A stretch of 8,349 nt of DNA from Syntrophaceae bacterium PtaB.Bin038 (GCA_002067855.1 MVQS01000103.1:1-8349), one strand, 5' to 3'; counted from the stretch's first letter, positions 1 to 7,809 are shown. Notes: generated by a model not told the origin, from the letters alone. Program-made: numbers and translations.

Positions 1-62
1 CGGGGTATCGAAAACCAGCGCCGGCCGCGCGGATGACGCGCTGGACCCGATCGGATGGAAAG

Positions 63-569
63 ATGACCGGCTTTGGGCTCGCCCTGATCCCGGTTGCCGC
101 TTTCGTCCACGCCCCGTGGAACTTTCTCGCCAAGCAAGCGGGGAGCGGCCCGGCCTGCTCGCCCTGGCCGGCGCCGCGCTGATCGTCGCAGGCGTCTTCT
201 TCGTTTCGGGAGGGCTGCAGGGACTCGGCCCCGGCCATGCCGGCCGCGCCGTCGGATACGGCCTTGCCGCGGGGGGCCTGATCGCCGGTTACACGGTCTG
301 GGACAAGGTGTCCGTCAGCACGCGGCTGCTGCCGCCCGTCCTGGTGGACTACTGCTCGAATCTGGGACGCACCGTGCTGCTCACCCCCCTGTCCTACATC
401 CTCGTGCTGACGGCCGGGGTGTTCACGCCCGTCAGCCACGTGGCCCCGGCCCGCGAGGTGAGCGTGCTGATCGCCGTGGCCATGGGCACGGGGCTGCTCA
501 GCGAAGGGCAGGCGGTTGCTGGCCGCAGGGGTCATCGGGATCGGCATTGTCCTCCCGGCGCAAAATTGA
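63..569 (+). pseudogene. Decayed DMT/EamA-family transporter
   Basis: This is a remnant of a drug/metabolite transporter superfamily (EamA-type) inner-membrane permease, normally about 280-300 residues with ten helices. The ATG at 63 opens frame 3 with MTGFGLALIPVAAFVHAPWN, a typical first helix ending in a HAxWNFLAK-like motif, but that frame stops at 180-182. The homologous sequence resumes in frame 2 from about 150 (LLALAGAALIVAGVFFVSGG), so roughly 90 residues (helices 2-4) are missing. It continues through GYTVWDKVSV and DYCSNLGR, then jumps to TPLSYILVL, apparently losing another 25-30 residues, and reaches VSHVAPAREVSVLI and LLSEG. At about position 510 the frame shifts again, and the normal C-terminus (RLLAAGVIGIGIVLPAQN) is read in frame 3 up to the TGA at 567-569. 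What remains is 507 bp against roughly 870 expected. The family assignment and the missing blocks come from recalled family structure, without an alignment. Assembly error is the main alternative. Confidence 0.75.
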
Positions 570-575
570 TAGGAT
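547..575 (+). promoter_or_regulatory. Candidate sigma-70 promoter for the 696-2610 operon
   Basis: TTGTCC (547-552) and TAGGAT (570-575) are separated by 17 bp, and a TG dinucleotide at 567-568 forms an extended -10. Each box matches consensus at 4 of 6 positions. It overlaps the 3' end of the transporter remnant and would start transcription near 582, about 114 nt before the first operon gene. This is a sequence match only, and chance matches are common. Confidence 0.35.
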
Positions 576-695
576 GCCCTGCGGCCGTCGGCACGGAACG
601 GGCGGGACCTGCCATGACCTCTTGCCCTTCGTGCCGAGGGGCCCCGCGCAGGCTCAAGAGGCGGGGGATCCGGAAGCGGTGGAAGGCGGGACGGG

Positions 696-1667
696 ATGAA
701 GAGGGATCTTCCGGTTGCGCAGCTGATGCCCGGCGACATCCTGCTGTACAGGGGCAGGGGACGGATCAGTGATGCCATCCGGCTCATCGACCGCTCGCAG
801 GTCAGCCATTCGGCCCTGTTCATCGGCCGTCACGGGGAGACGGGCCGGGCCGTGGGTGAGGCGATCCGCGAAGGGCTCGTGAGACGGGAGCTGGCGAGGA
901 GCGCCGGGGACGCCGAGTGGGTCGAGTCGCGAAGGCTCAAGGAGCCCCCGGCGAGCCTCGATCCCGTGATGGAACAGGCGGGCCATTACCTGGACCGCGG
1001 CGAGCGGTACGCCTTCGAGCAGGTTCTGCTTCTCGCGTTTTTGTGCCTGACCCGCAACCTGGTCGACTCGCCCGCCCTCGGGGGGCTTGTCCGGGAGACT
1101 CTCGATGCCGCCGCGGGCTTTCTGCTGCGCCTCTTCGACACGGGGCGGCAGCCCATGATCTGCTCCGAGTTCGTCTTCCGGTGCTACGGCGAGGCCCTGC
1201 CGGGCGCGATCGTCCTGTCCGTGCGGACCCCACGGGCGCTTCGGTCCGGGGAGAAGGGCCCCCCCGCCGGCGGGGGCATCCATCCCGGCAGCGCCCTGTT
1301 TCGTCTTTTCGAGCGGCACGGCGGGGCGCCCTCCGGGGACGGCGACACACCGGCCGCGCCGCTGCGGGCGCCCGTGCCTGCGGAGGCCTTCGCCGTGGAG
1401 CAGCGGATCGAAGAGTACGTCCGGGACCTGCAGCGCCGCACACCGAAGGCGGCCCGGATCGACCTCGCGTCGCCCGAGCTGGCGCCGTCCTTCGAGCGGT
1501 TTGCGGCAAGCCTCCACCGGGTGAAGCACCCCCCGGGGACGGCGGCCGTGCCGCCGGCGGAGGCTCTCGGCGGGCTCGTCGAGGCGGCGGCCGATTTCGT
1601 GACCCCCGGGGACCTGCAGAGAAGCCGAAGCCTTGCCTTCTGCGGGAAACTGAAAATGAAGGAGTGA
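696..1667 (+). CDS. YiiX/YebB-like permuted papain-fold (NlpC/P60-type) cysteine hydrolase
   Basis: This 323-residue protein starts with the YiiX/YebB (DUF830) arrangement of the circularly permuted NlpC/P60 fold. MPGDILLYRG (11-20) is the usual entry strand. VSHSALFIG holds the putative catalytic His38. A VGEA segment with Glu55 could supply the third polar residue. MICSEFVFRCY holds the putative nucleophile Cys156. In this permuted class the His precedes the Cys, as here. Known relatives cleave amide or acyl bonds, including peptidoglycan amidases and LRAT-like lipid enzymes, so the substrate is open. Residues after about 190 form a Pro/Gly-rich linker and a roughly 110-residue tail that I do not recognise. 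There is no signal peptide, so it is probably cytoplasmic. The ATG at 696 follows a GGAAGG (681-686) at good spacing. It is first of a three-gene operon, with only 4 bases before the next ATG. Confidence 0.8.
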   Translation: MKRDLPVAQLMPGDILLYRGRGRISDAIRLIDRSQVSHSALFIGRHGETGRAVGEAIREGLVRRELARSAGDAEWVESRRLKEPPASLDPVMEQAGHYLDRGERYAFEQVLLLAFLCLTRNLVDSPALGGLVRETLDAAAGFLLRLFDTGRQPMICSEFVFRCYGEALPGAIVLSVRTPRALRSGEKGPPAGGGIHPGSALFRLFERHGGAPSGDGDTPAAPLRAPVPAEAFAVEQRIEEYVRDLQRRTPKAARIDLASPELAPSFERFAASLHRVKHPPGTAAVPPAEALGGLVEAAADFVTPGDLQRSRSLAFCGKLKMKE

Positions 1668-1671
1668 AGAG

Positions 1672-2091
1672 ATGAACATGCGCACGCACAGCATCTGCAG
1701 GCTCGTGAAGAGCGAGGACCTCAACCATCACGGCACGCTCTTTGCGGGCAGGACCGCCATGTGGTTCGTCGAGTCGGGGTTCATCGCCGCCGCCAGCCTG
1801 ACGAACCCCGAGAACATCGTATGCCTGAACATCCACGGGATGCTCTTCCTCAAACCGATCCATAACGGCGCCATCGTGCGGTTCGAGAGCAAGGTCGCTC
1901 TCGCCGGCAAGACCCGGCTTGTTTCCTACGTGAAGGTGGTGGACAACAGGAGCGACGAATTCCTCCTCGACGGGTTCATCAGTTTTGTCCACGTCGACCG
2001 GCAGGGCAGGCCGGTTCCCCACGGCATCGTCATCGAAGCGACGGATCCGGAAGATCGGGCCCTGCAGGAGCGGGCCCGGAACCTGAGGTGA
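1672..2091 (+). CDS. Hotdog-fold acyl-CoA thioesterase (YciA/ACOT type)
   Basis: This 139-residue protein is the usual size for a single hotdog-domain acyl-CoA thioesterase, which hydrolyses acyl-CoA to free acid and CoA. The N-terminal region LNHHGTLFAGRTAMWFVESG (17-36) matches the family pattern in which an Asn/His-Gly-x-x-Phe-x-Gly turn leads into the long central helix. That helix carries the acidic catalytic residue, here Glu34 where YciA-type enzymes usually have Asp. The following strands (IVCLNIHGMLFLKPIHNGAIVRF and LVSYVKVV) are typical of the acyl-CoA-binding sheet. Such proteins act as oligomers in the cytoplasm. The ATG at 1672 follows GGAG (1661-1664), and a second ATG at 1678 would remove only two residues. 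The gene lies 4 bases after the cysteine hydrolase and 6 bases before the next gene. Acyl-chain specificity cannot be judged from sequence. Confidence 0.85.
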   Translation: MNMRTHSICRLVKSEDLNHHGTLFAGRTAMWFVESGFIAAASLTNPENIVCLNIHGMLFLKPIHNGAIVRFESKVALAGKTRLVSYVKVVDNRSDEFLLDGFISFVHVDRQGRPVPHGIVIEATDPEDRALQERARNLR

Positions 2092-2097
2092 GGCGGG

Positions 2098-2610
2098 ATG
2101 GACGTGAAGCTGCTCGACAGGATGGGCCCCGCGGAGCTGCGTTCCTATGTGGAATTCCTGCTCTGGCACTACCGCGTCATCGACGGGTTCTGGTTTCTCT
2201 TCGTGCAGGAGCGGTTCGATCAGGCCGCTGCCGAGGGCATCAACGAGCGCGTCTGGCACAAGTCGGCCGAGCTGGCGGCCCGCGATCTCGTGAAACGCTT
2301 CGGCATCGGCAAGGGGCTCTCGGGCTTCGTGCAGGGCCTCCGCTATTTCCCCTGGACGATCCTCATCGGGTATGACATCGAGGAACGGGAGGGCGAGGTC
2401 CTCATCACGGTGCCGCGCTGCGCGCCGCAGGTTGCACGGATTGCCCGGGGGCTGCCGGAGTTTTCCTGCAAGGAGATGCACCGGGGGGAATTCGGCAACT
2501 TCGCCAGCGTCATCGACGAGCGCATCCGGGTGGAGTGTCTCCACGCGCCGCCGGATCCTCACCCGCCGGAGCGTTTCTGCAAGTGGCGGTTCACGTTGTC
2601 CGGCGGGTGA
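2098..2610 (+). CDS. DUF6125-like small cytoplasmic protein
   Basis: This 170-residue protein of unknown function resembles, from memory, the DUF6125 family found in deltaproteobacteria. Residues 13-40 (ELRSYVEFLLWHYRVIDGFW and on) and the RYFPWTILIGYDIEE segment (82-96) are the most family-like parts. The C-terminal half has four spaced cysteines, Cys108, Cys124, Cys147 and Cys161, and histidines at 128, 150 and 154 in a layout that could bind a metal or cofactor. Similar Cys patterns occur in 4-vinyl-reductase and L-2-amino-thiazoline-4-carboxylate hydrolase-like proteins, but I cannot establish homology. There is no signal peptide or membrane segment. GAGGTGAGG (2085-2093) overlaps the upstream stop codon and precedes the ATG at 2098, indicating translational coupling to the thioesterase. 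A functional link to acyl-CoA or lipid metabolism is only suggested by the operon. Confidence 0.7.
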   Translation: MDVKLLDRMGPAELRSYVEFLLWHYRVIDGFWFLFVQERFDQAAAEGINERVWHKSAELAARDLVKRFGIGKGLSGFVQGLRYFPWTILIGYDIEEREGEVLITVPRCAPQVARIARGLPEFSCKEMHRGEFGNFASVIDERIRVECLHAPPDPHPPERFCKWRFTLSGG

Positions 2611-2660
2611 GCCCCCCGGAGGGTCGCCCCGCCGCCCCTTGCGCCGCATATCACTCTGGT

Positions 2661-2681
2661 CCGGAAGGCGGACGCCTCCGG
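2661..2681 (+). terminator. Hairpin between the operon and the L,D-transpeptidase gene
   Basis: CCGGAAGGCG (2661-2670) and CGCCTCCGG (2673-2681) can pair with one bulged A, giving about 8-9 GC-rich pairs. The only T-run downstream is TTTT at 2694-2697, too far away for a strong intrinsic terminator. It may be a weak terminator of the three-gene operon or a structure in the 5' leader of the next gene. The 95-bp gap (2611-2705) holds nothing else I can name, and I found no convincing promoter in it. Confidence 0.3.
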
Positions 2682-2705
2682 GCAGGAAAGGATTTTGAGA
2701 ACCCC

Positions 2706-4040
2706 ATGTCTGCGCGCGGAACGATCGGAATGCGGCTTGCCGTTCTGGCCTCGGTCGCCCTGCTGATGCACGCCTGCGCGGCGCCGCCGAAATGGAGGAT
2801 CCTCGGGCCCGGGCCGTCGGCCGATCGGCCGGATAGGAGCGGCGAGCGGCAGGTCGCGGCCCCCCCGAAGAGCGATCAGATGATCGGCAGCCTCGCCGTG
2901 GTGCGCACCGGGGAGGGCGACACGCTCCCGGATGTGGCAAGGCACTTCGGCCTGGGTCACGATGCCGTCAGGGCGGCCAACCCGGATGTCGATGTCTGGG
3001 CGCCCCCGGCCGGAAGCCGCGTCGTGCTGCCCCGGATGTTCATCCTGCCCGATGCCCCGCGGCAGGGTCTCGTGATCAACCTGGCCTCCATGCGGCTCTT
3101 CCACTACCGGGGGAAGGGCCGGGCGATCGCGAGCTATCCCGTCGGCATCGGCGAAGAGGGCCGCTCCACGCCCATGGGCGAGATGCACGTGGAGCGCAAG
3201 GCCGTCCGGCCGACGTGGCACGTGCCCGCCTCGATCCGCAGGGACCACGCGAAGAGGGGCGACCCGCTGCCCGCCGAGGTGCCGCCGGGCCCCGACAACC
3301 CGCTCGGGGAGTACGCGCTCTACCTGAGCCGCACGAGCTACGTGATCCACGGAACCAACAAGCCCTACAGCATCGGCCTGAGGGCCACAAACGGCTGCCT
3401 CCGGCTCTACCCGGAAGACATGGAGAAGCTCTACCAGGCCGTCCCGGTGAAGACCCCCGTGCACATCGTGAACCAGCCCTACCTGGTCGGCCGCGCGGGC
3501 GGCATGCTCTACCTGGAGGCGCACGCCCCCCAGGAGGAGCTGAGCGCCGCCGACGTGAAGAAGAAACTCCACGCACGGCTCAAGGACATCGAGAAGAAGG
3601 AGAGGCTGCGCGTGGACTGGAAACGGGTGGAGGAGACGGTGACGCAGGCCCGGGGGGTCCCCGTCCCGATCCTGGAGGGTGGAGGCGGGCTCCAGGGCAT
3701 GCTCGCCGGCGCCGCGGAAATCGAGCGGCCCGCCCGGCTGACGGGCCAGCCGCGGAGCCCCGCGTTCAGGCCCGGGGCCTGGTACGTCCGCGCCGACGAG
3801 ACCATCGGGGAGGACAACGCGAAGCGGCTGGCGGCCGTCCTCAACCACCAGGGCCCTCAGATCCCGGCCCTCGTGGTGCAGAAGGGGAACCGCTACCAGG
3901 TCCTGGCCGGACCCTACGCGAGCAGGAAAGCGGCCGAGGAAGGCGCCCGGCGCATCAAGAGCGACCTGGAAATCGACGGGGCGATCATCGGACCCACCGA
4001 GTCGAGGGAACTGGCCCGGAAGACAACGGGGAACAGGTAA
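2706..4040 (+). CDS. LysM-YkuD-SPOR lipoprotein L,D-transpeptidase
   Basis: This 444-residue envelope protein begins with a lipoprotein signal: a hydrophobic stretch (11-22) then the lipobox LMHAC with Cys24 as the lipidated residue. A LysM-like module (about 63-109) should bind glycan chains. The YkuD/ErfK-YbiS-YcfS-YnhG domain (about 119-258) carries HGTNKP with His215 and ATNGCLRLYPEDM with catalytic Cys231. The usual Ser-His/Ser-Gly-Cys is Thr-Asn-Gly-Cys here. YkuD enzymes form 3-3 peptidoglycan cross-links or attach lipoproteins to peptidoglycan. A charged, probably helical linker (278-318) leads to a C-terminal SPOR domain (about 357-430, AWYVRADE to IIGP), which in other proteins binds glycan strands stripped of peptides at the division septum. 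I chose ATG 2706 over the frame-open positions upstream because it places the signal correctly. ATG 2730 is a possible alternative. AGGAAAGGA (2684-2692) is rather distant (13 nt). Confidence 0.88.
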   Translation: MSARGTIGMRLAVLASVALLMHACAAPPKWRILGPGPSADRPDRSGERQVAAPPKSDQMIGSLAVVRTGEGDTLPDVARHFGLGHDAVRAANPDVDVWAPPAGSRVVLPRMFILPDAPRQGLVINLASMRLFHYRGKGRAIASYPVGIGEEGRSTPMGEMHVERKAVRPTWHVPASIRRDHAKRGDPLPAEVPPGPDNPLGEYALYLSRTSYVIHGTNKPYSIGLRATNGCLRLYPEDMEKLYQAVPVKTPVHIVNQPYLVGRAGGMLYLEAHAPQEELSAADVKKKLHARLKDIEKKERLRVDWKRVEETVTQARGVPVPILEGGGGLQGMLAGAAEIERPARLTGQPRSPAFRPGAWYVRADETIGEDNAKRLAAVLNHQGPQIPALVVQKGNRYQVLAGPYASRKAAEEGARRIKSDLEIDGAIIGPTESRELARKTTGNR

Positions 4041-4109
4041 CAGGAATCCCCTGTCGACGGTATTGGACCCGTCCCTGGAACCTGCCGATGTTGCTTATCG
4101 GGGGAAGAG

Positions 4110-4130
4110 CTTCAGGAAGACCTCCTGAAG
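4110..4130. terminator. Perfect hairpin between convergent genes
   Basis: CTTCAGGA (4110-4117) and TCCTGAAG (4123-4130) form a perfect 8-bp stem around a 5-base loop. It lies in the 105-bp gap between the stop of the L,D-transpeptidase gene (4040) and the convergent stop of the small membrane protein gene (4146). A symmetric stem could serve both directions, but neither side has a real T-run, so it is at best a weak or factor-assisted terminator. Confidence 0.4.
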
Positions 4131-4145
4131 AATGCGGAAGACGAT

Positions 4146-4409
4146 TCAAACGCCCGTGGCGAGAAACCCCGCCGCAACCCCTCCCAGGACGAGAATCGCC
4201 GCGTTGGCGGCGGAGAACCCGCCGGGCAGGGCCTCGAGGACGCCGATGAGGGCCCCGGGCACAAGGGCAAACCCGAGGATGAAACCCATCAGGACGGCAA
4301 AGGCCGCCCACTTCCATCGGCCCGCGTAGATCTTCTCGACGGCAAGCGCCGCCGCGAAGAGCGAGGCGGTGAAGAGAAGGATGTTGAAGAGGATCCGCAG
4401 GACGTCCAT
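4146..4409 (-). CDS. Small three-helix membrane protein
   Basis: This is an 87-residue hydrophobic protein whose family I do not recognise. It has three predicted membrane helices: residues 3-23 (VLRILFNILLFTASLFAAAL), about 34-56 (rich in Gly and large aliphatics) and 67-85 (AANAAILVLGGVAAGFLA). The short loop EKIYAGRWK between helices 1 and 2 is positively charged, which would place it on the cytoplasmic side by the positive-inside rule. I chose the ATG at 4409 over the in-frame ATG at 4469 because the extra 20 residues are polar and unlike the rest, and because a promoter-like sequence sits right in front of 4409. No Shine-Dalgarno precedes 4409, where the mRNA-sense sequence is pyrimidine-rich, so a leaderless transcript is possible. 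It lies downstream of the YchF-like gene on the same strand, so read-through is another route. Confidence 0.6.
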   Translation of the reverse strand: MDVLRILFNILLFTASLFAAALAVEKIYAGRWKWAAFAVLMGFILGFALVPGALIGVLEALPGGFSAANAAILVLGGVAAGFLATGV

Positions 4410-4415
4410 GGAGGA

Positions 4416-4444
4416 AAGATAAGAACGATGTTCCCCGGAGTCAA
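4416..4444 (-). promoter_or_regulatory. Sigma-70-like promoter abutting the membrane-protein ATG
   Basis: On the minus strand TTGACT (4444-4439, 5 of 6 consensus) and TATCTT (4421-4416, 4 of 6) are separated by exactly 17 bp. The start point expected 6-8 bases past the -10 falls on or next to the ATG at 4409, predicting an mRNA with essentially no 5' leader. This fits the absence of a ribosome-binding site there. Confidence 0.45.
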
Positions 4445-4481
4445 CCCTTCGCGGCGCTGACGCCTGCATTTATCGCCTGTT

Positions 4482-4509
4482 CCCCGACCCCTGCACCCTG
4501 AACCCTTCT
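4482..4509. repeat. Degenerate 7-bp tandem repeat, G-rich on the minus strand
   Basis: Four consecutive 7-mers read CCCCGAC, CCCTGCA, CCCTGAA and CCCTTCT on the plus strand, close to a CCCTGAA consensus. On the minus strand they give four runs of three or four G (GGG, GGG, GGGG, GGGG) with loops of 4, 4 and 2 bases, a canonical G-quadruplex pattern. It starts 5 bases past the YchF-like stop codon (4515-4517) and lies upstream of the small membrane gene. Confidence 0.55.
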
Positions 4510-4514
4510 GTTTA

Positions 4515-5570
4515 TCAGCCCCCCGCCCGGATGGACAGGATGTCCCCGTCCTGCACGACGTAGTTCTTGCCCTCGAGGCGCCACACCCCCGCCTTCTTGC
4601 ATCCCGCAAAGCCCTCGAGGCGGATGAAGTCCTCGTAGGAAACCGTCTCGGCCCGGATGAACGTCCGGGCGAGGTCCGTGTGGATCGTCCCCGCCGCCTC
4701 CTGGGCGCTCATGCCCCGGCGGATGGGCCAGGCGCGGCACTCGTCCTCGCCCACGGTGAGAAAGGAGATGAGGCCGAGGGTGTCGTAGGCCAGCCGGATG
4801 ATCCGGCCGCGCAGCGACTCGGCGATGCCGTATCCGGCCATGAATGCGCCCTGCTCCTCGGGCGCCATGGCGGCCAGCTCCGCCTCGAGCTGCCCGCAGG
4901 CCGCCACCACGGGGATGTGTCCAGGAAGCCTTTCCCGGAGCTGCGAGGCGAGGGTCTCCGCCTCGGCGACCTTTTGCTCGGTGCAGTTGACGACGATCAT
5001 CATCGGCTTGCGGGAAAGGTACAGAAACCCGCGGATCCTCTTGTCGTCCTCGCCGGACAGCTCCAGGGTCGCCAGGGTCGCCCCCGACTCGAGGTGGGCG
5101 AGGCATCGCTCGAGCAGGGCCTGCTCCTGCTGCAGGGCGGGCTGGGGCTTGAGGGCGTTCCGTTTGCGCAGCCGCTCCAGGCGCCCCTCGGTCTGGACCA
5201 TGTCGGCCAGGATGAACTCCTCCCGGATGCGCTGGAAATCCCCGACGGGGTCGGCCGCACTCCCGTTGTCGAAGTGGCGCAGCACCACGAGGACGGCATC
5301 ACTGTGCCGGATCTGCTGAAGCGACTTGGCATCGAGCGTCTCGTTTTTCAGCTCGCCCTCGCGGATCGCCACCGTGTCGGCCACGTCGAGGCGGGAGTAG
5401 GTCGTCTTGCGGGGGTTGAAGAGCTTCGCCAGCGCGTCGACCCTCGCATCGGGCACCTCGATGCGGATGGAGGGCTGCCCGTTGCCGTTCCCGCTGCCGT
5501 TTGCGCCCTTCAGGGCGTTGAAGAACGTCGTTTTCCCGGATTGCGGCGCGCCGATGATGGAGACAAACAT
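4515..5570 (-). CDS. Divergent YchF/OLA1-like P-loop NTPase with C-terminal DUF933 (TGS-like) domain
   Basis: This 351-residue protein aligns by eye with the YchF/OLA1 family (about 363 residues), ribosome-associated NTPases of the Obg group. The P-loop is GAPQSGKTTFFNAL (7-20). The family's helical hairpin insertion is present (about 107-162, DFQRIREEFILADM, RLERLRKR). NCTE (195-198) fits the NxxE motif that gives YchF its ATP preference in place of NKxD. The C-terminal DUF933/TGS-like domain (266-349) is well kept: LGLISFLTVG, RAWPIRRGMSAQEAAGTIHTD, FIRAE and LEGKNYVVQDGDIL. It is unusual in its G domain. The DxxG switch II motif of YchF (DIAGLVKGAS) reads DVADTVAIRE (62-71) with no glycine, and switch I is shortened to a Gly/Asn-rich loop (GANGSGNGNG, 22-31). 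It may be a paralogue with slow or no hydrolysis. The ATG at 5570 follows GAAAGGT (5587-5581). The gene lies downstream of typA. Confidence 0.85.
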   Translation of the reverse strand: MFVSIIGAPQSGKTTFFNALKGANGSGNGNGQPSIRIEVPDARVDALAKLFNPRKTTYSRLDVADTVAIREGELKNETLDAKSLQQIRHSDAVLVVLRHFDNGSAADPVGDFQRIREEFILADMVQTEGRLERLRKRNALKPQPALQQEQALLERCLAHLESGATLATLELSGEDDKRIRGFLYLSRKPMMIVVNCTEQKVAEAETLASQLRERLPGHIPVVAACGQLEAELAAMAPEEQGAFMAGYGIAESLRGRIIRLAYDTLGLISFLTVGEDECRAWPIRRGMSAQEAAGTIHTDLARTFIRAETVSYEDFIRLEGFAGCKKAGVWRLEGKNYVVQDGDILSIRAGG

Positions 5571-5630
5571 GAATGTGGCTACCTTTCACAAGGGTTCGGT
5601 TTCCGACCGGTTGTTCAGTGCATGAGAAAG

Positions 5631-5663
5631 AGAGGGTAAGAAGGTCCGACCCTCTTACCTTCT
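5631..5663 (-). terminator. Probable terminator of typA
   Basis: Positions 5631-5644 and 5650-5663 pair over 14 positions with one G-T wobble and one A-C mismatch around a 5-base loop. The stem starts just after the typA stop codon (5666-5668). The minus-strand tail is CTTTCTC, so the T-run is poor and some read-through into the YchF-like gene is likely. I see no good promoter between the hairpin and that gene. Confidence 0.5.
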
Positions 5664-5665
5664 GA

Positions 5666-7507
<1,842 letters not shown>

Positions 7508-7521
7508 GATGCACGCTTTTC

Positions 7522-7538
7522 GGGGCGCATGGCGCCCC
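7522..7538 (-). promoter_or_regulatory. GC hairpin in the typA 5' leader
   Basis: GGGGCGC (7522-7528) and GCGCCCC (7532-7538) form a perfect 7-bp stem with a 3-base loop, 14 bases upstream of the typA ATG on the message strand. It could affect ribosome access or mRNA stability, which is inference. I found no convincing separate typA promoter in the 101-bp csp-typA gap. Confidence 0.35.
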
Positions 7539-7544
7539 TCGAGG

Positions 7545-7588
7545 AAAACGAAAAGAAGGGCACCTCGATGCGCACCGAGGTGCCCTTC
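7545..7588 (-). terminator. Intrinsic terminator of the cold-shock gene
   Basis: A perfect 13-bp stem (7588-7576 with 7567-7555) encloses an 8-base loop and is followed on the minus strand by TTTTCGTTTTC (7554-7544). It lies 20 bases past the csp stop codon, where a rho-independent terminator is expected. Transcripts reaching typA must read through it or start downstream of it. Confidence 0.9.
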
Positions 7589-7608
7589 TCCGATGGATGA
7601 GTGCCGTT

Positions 7609-7809
7609 TTACAGAACCTGCACGTTCGCGGCGGCGGGGCCCTTCTGTCCTTCCGTGACTTCAAAGCTCACGCGCTGGCCTTCGCGCAGGGTACGGAAGC
7701 CCCGGGTCTGAATGGCGCTGTAGTGGACGAAAATATCGCCACCGTCGTCCATCTGAATGAACCCGAAGCCTTTCTGCTCGTTGAACCACTTCACGGTACC
7801 TTCCGACAT
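7609..7809 (-). CDS. csp: CspA-family cold-shock protein
   Basis: This is a 66-residue single cold-shock domain that binds single-stranded RNA and DNA and acts as an RNA chaperone or antiterminator. It starts MSEGTVKWFNEQKGFGFIQ, contains the RNP1 motif KGFGFIQ (13-19) and the RNP2-like IFVHY (26-30), and ends in GPAAANVQVL, all typical. An upstream in-frame ATG at 7818 would add three residues, but the strong AAAGGAGG (7826-7819) directly abuts that codon and is 9 bases from the ATG at 7809, so 7809 is the better start. A strong terminator follows. The long gene-free stretch upstream suggests leader-based control, as for E. coli cspA, but I could not find a clear match to the enterobacterial cold box. 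The neighbouring typA points to a shared translation and cold role. Confidence 0.95.
   Translation of the reverse strand: MSEGTVKWFNEQKGFGFIQMDDGGDIFVHYSAIQTRGFRTLREGQRVSFEVTEGQKGPAAANVQVL

Noticed and set aside
614..772. Short frame starting MTSCPSCRGAPRRLKRRG, resembling a tiny zinc-ribbon protein
   Set aside because: It has one CxxC only, no second Cys pair and no good ribosome-binding site, and it overlaps the hydrolase start. It is most likely chance in GC-rich DNA.
2535..2705. Extended N-terminus of the L,D-transpeptidase from 2535
   Set aside because: It would overlap the previous gene and put about 57 polar residues before the lipoprotein signal. The lipobox works only from 2706 or 2730.
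937..2940. Very long minus-strand open frame opposite the plus-strand operon
   Set aside because: High GC removes stop codons. The translation is low-complexity Arg/Pro/Ala-rich with no recognisable domain, and it lies antisense to three genes with clear family features.
2559..3848. Long minus-strand open frame opposite the L,D-transpeptidase
   Set aside because: It is a shadow of the YkuD gene. Its composition is rich in Gly, Arg and His with no motif, and it has no credible start context.
4410..4469. Longer N-terminus (20 extra residues) for the small membrane protein
   Set aside because: The extra residues are polar and unlike the rest, the frame extends towards the G-rich repeat, and a promoter-like sequence lies within it. 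It remains a fallback if no leaderless transcript exists.
4680..5639. Long plus-strand open frame opposite the YchF-like gene
   Set aside because: It is antisense to a protein with clear P-loop and DUF933 motifs, and its translation shows no domain.
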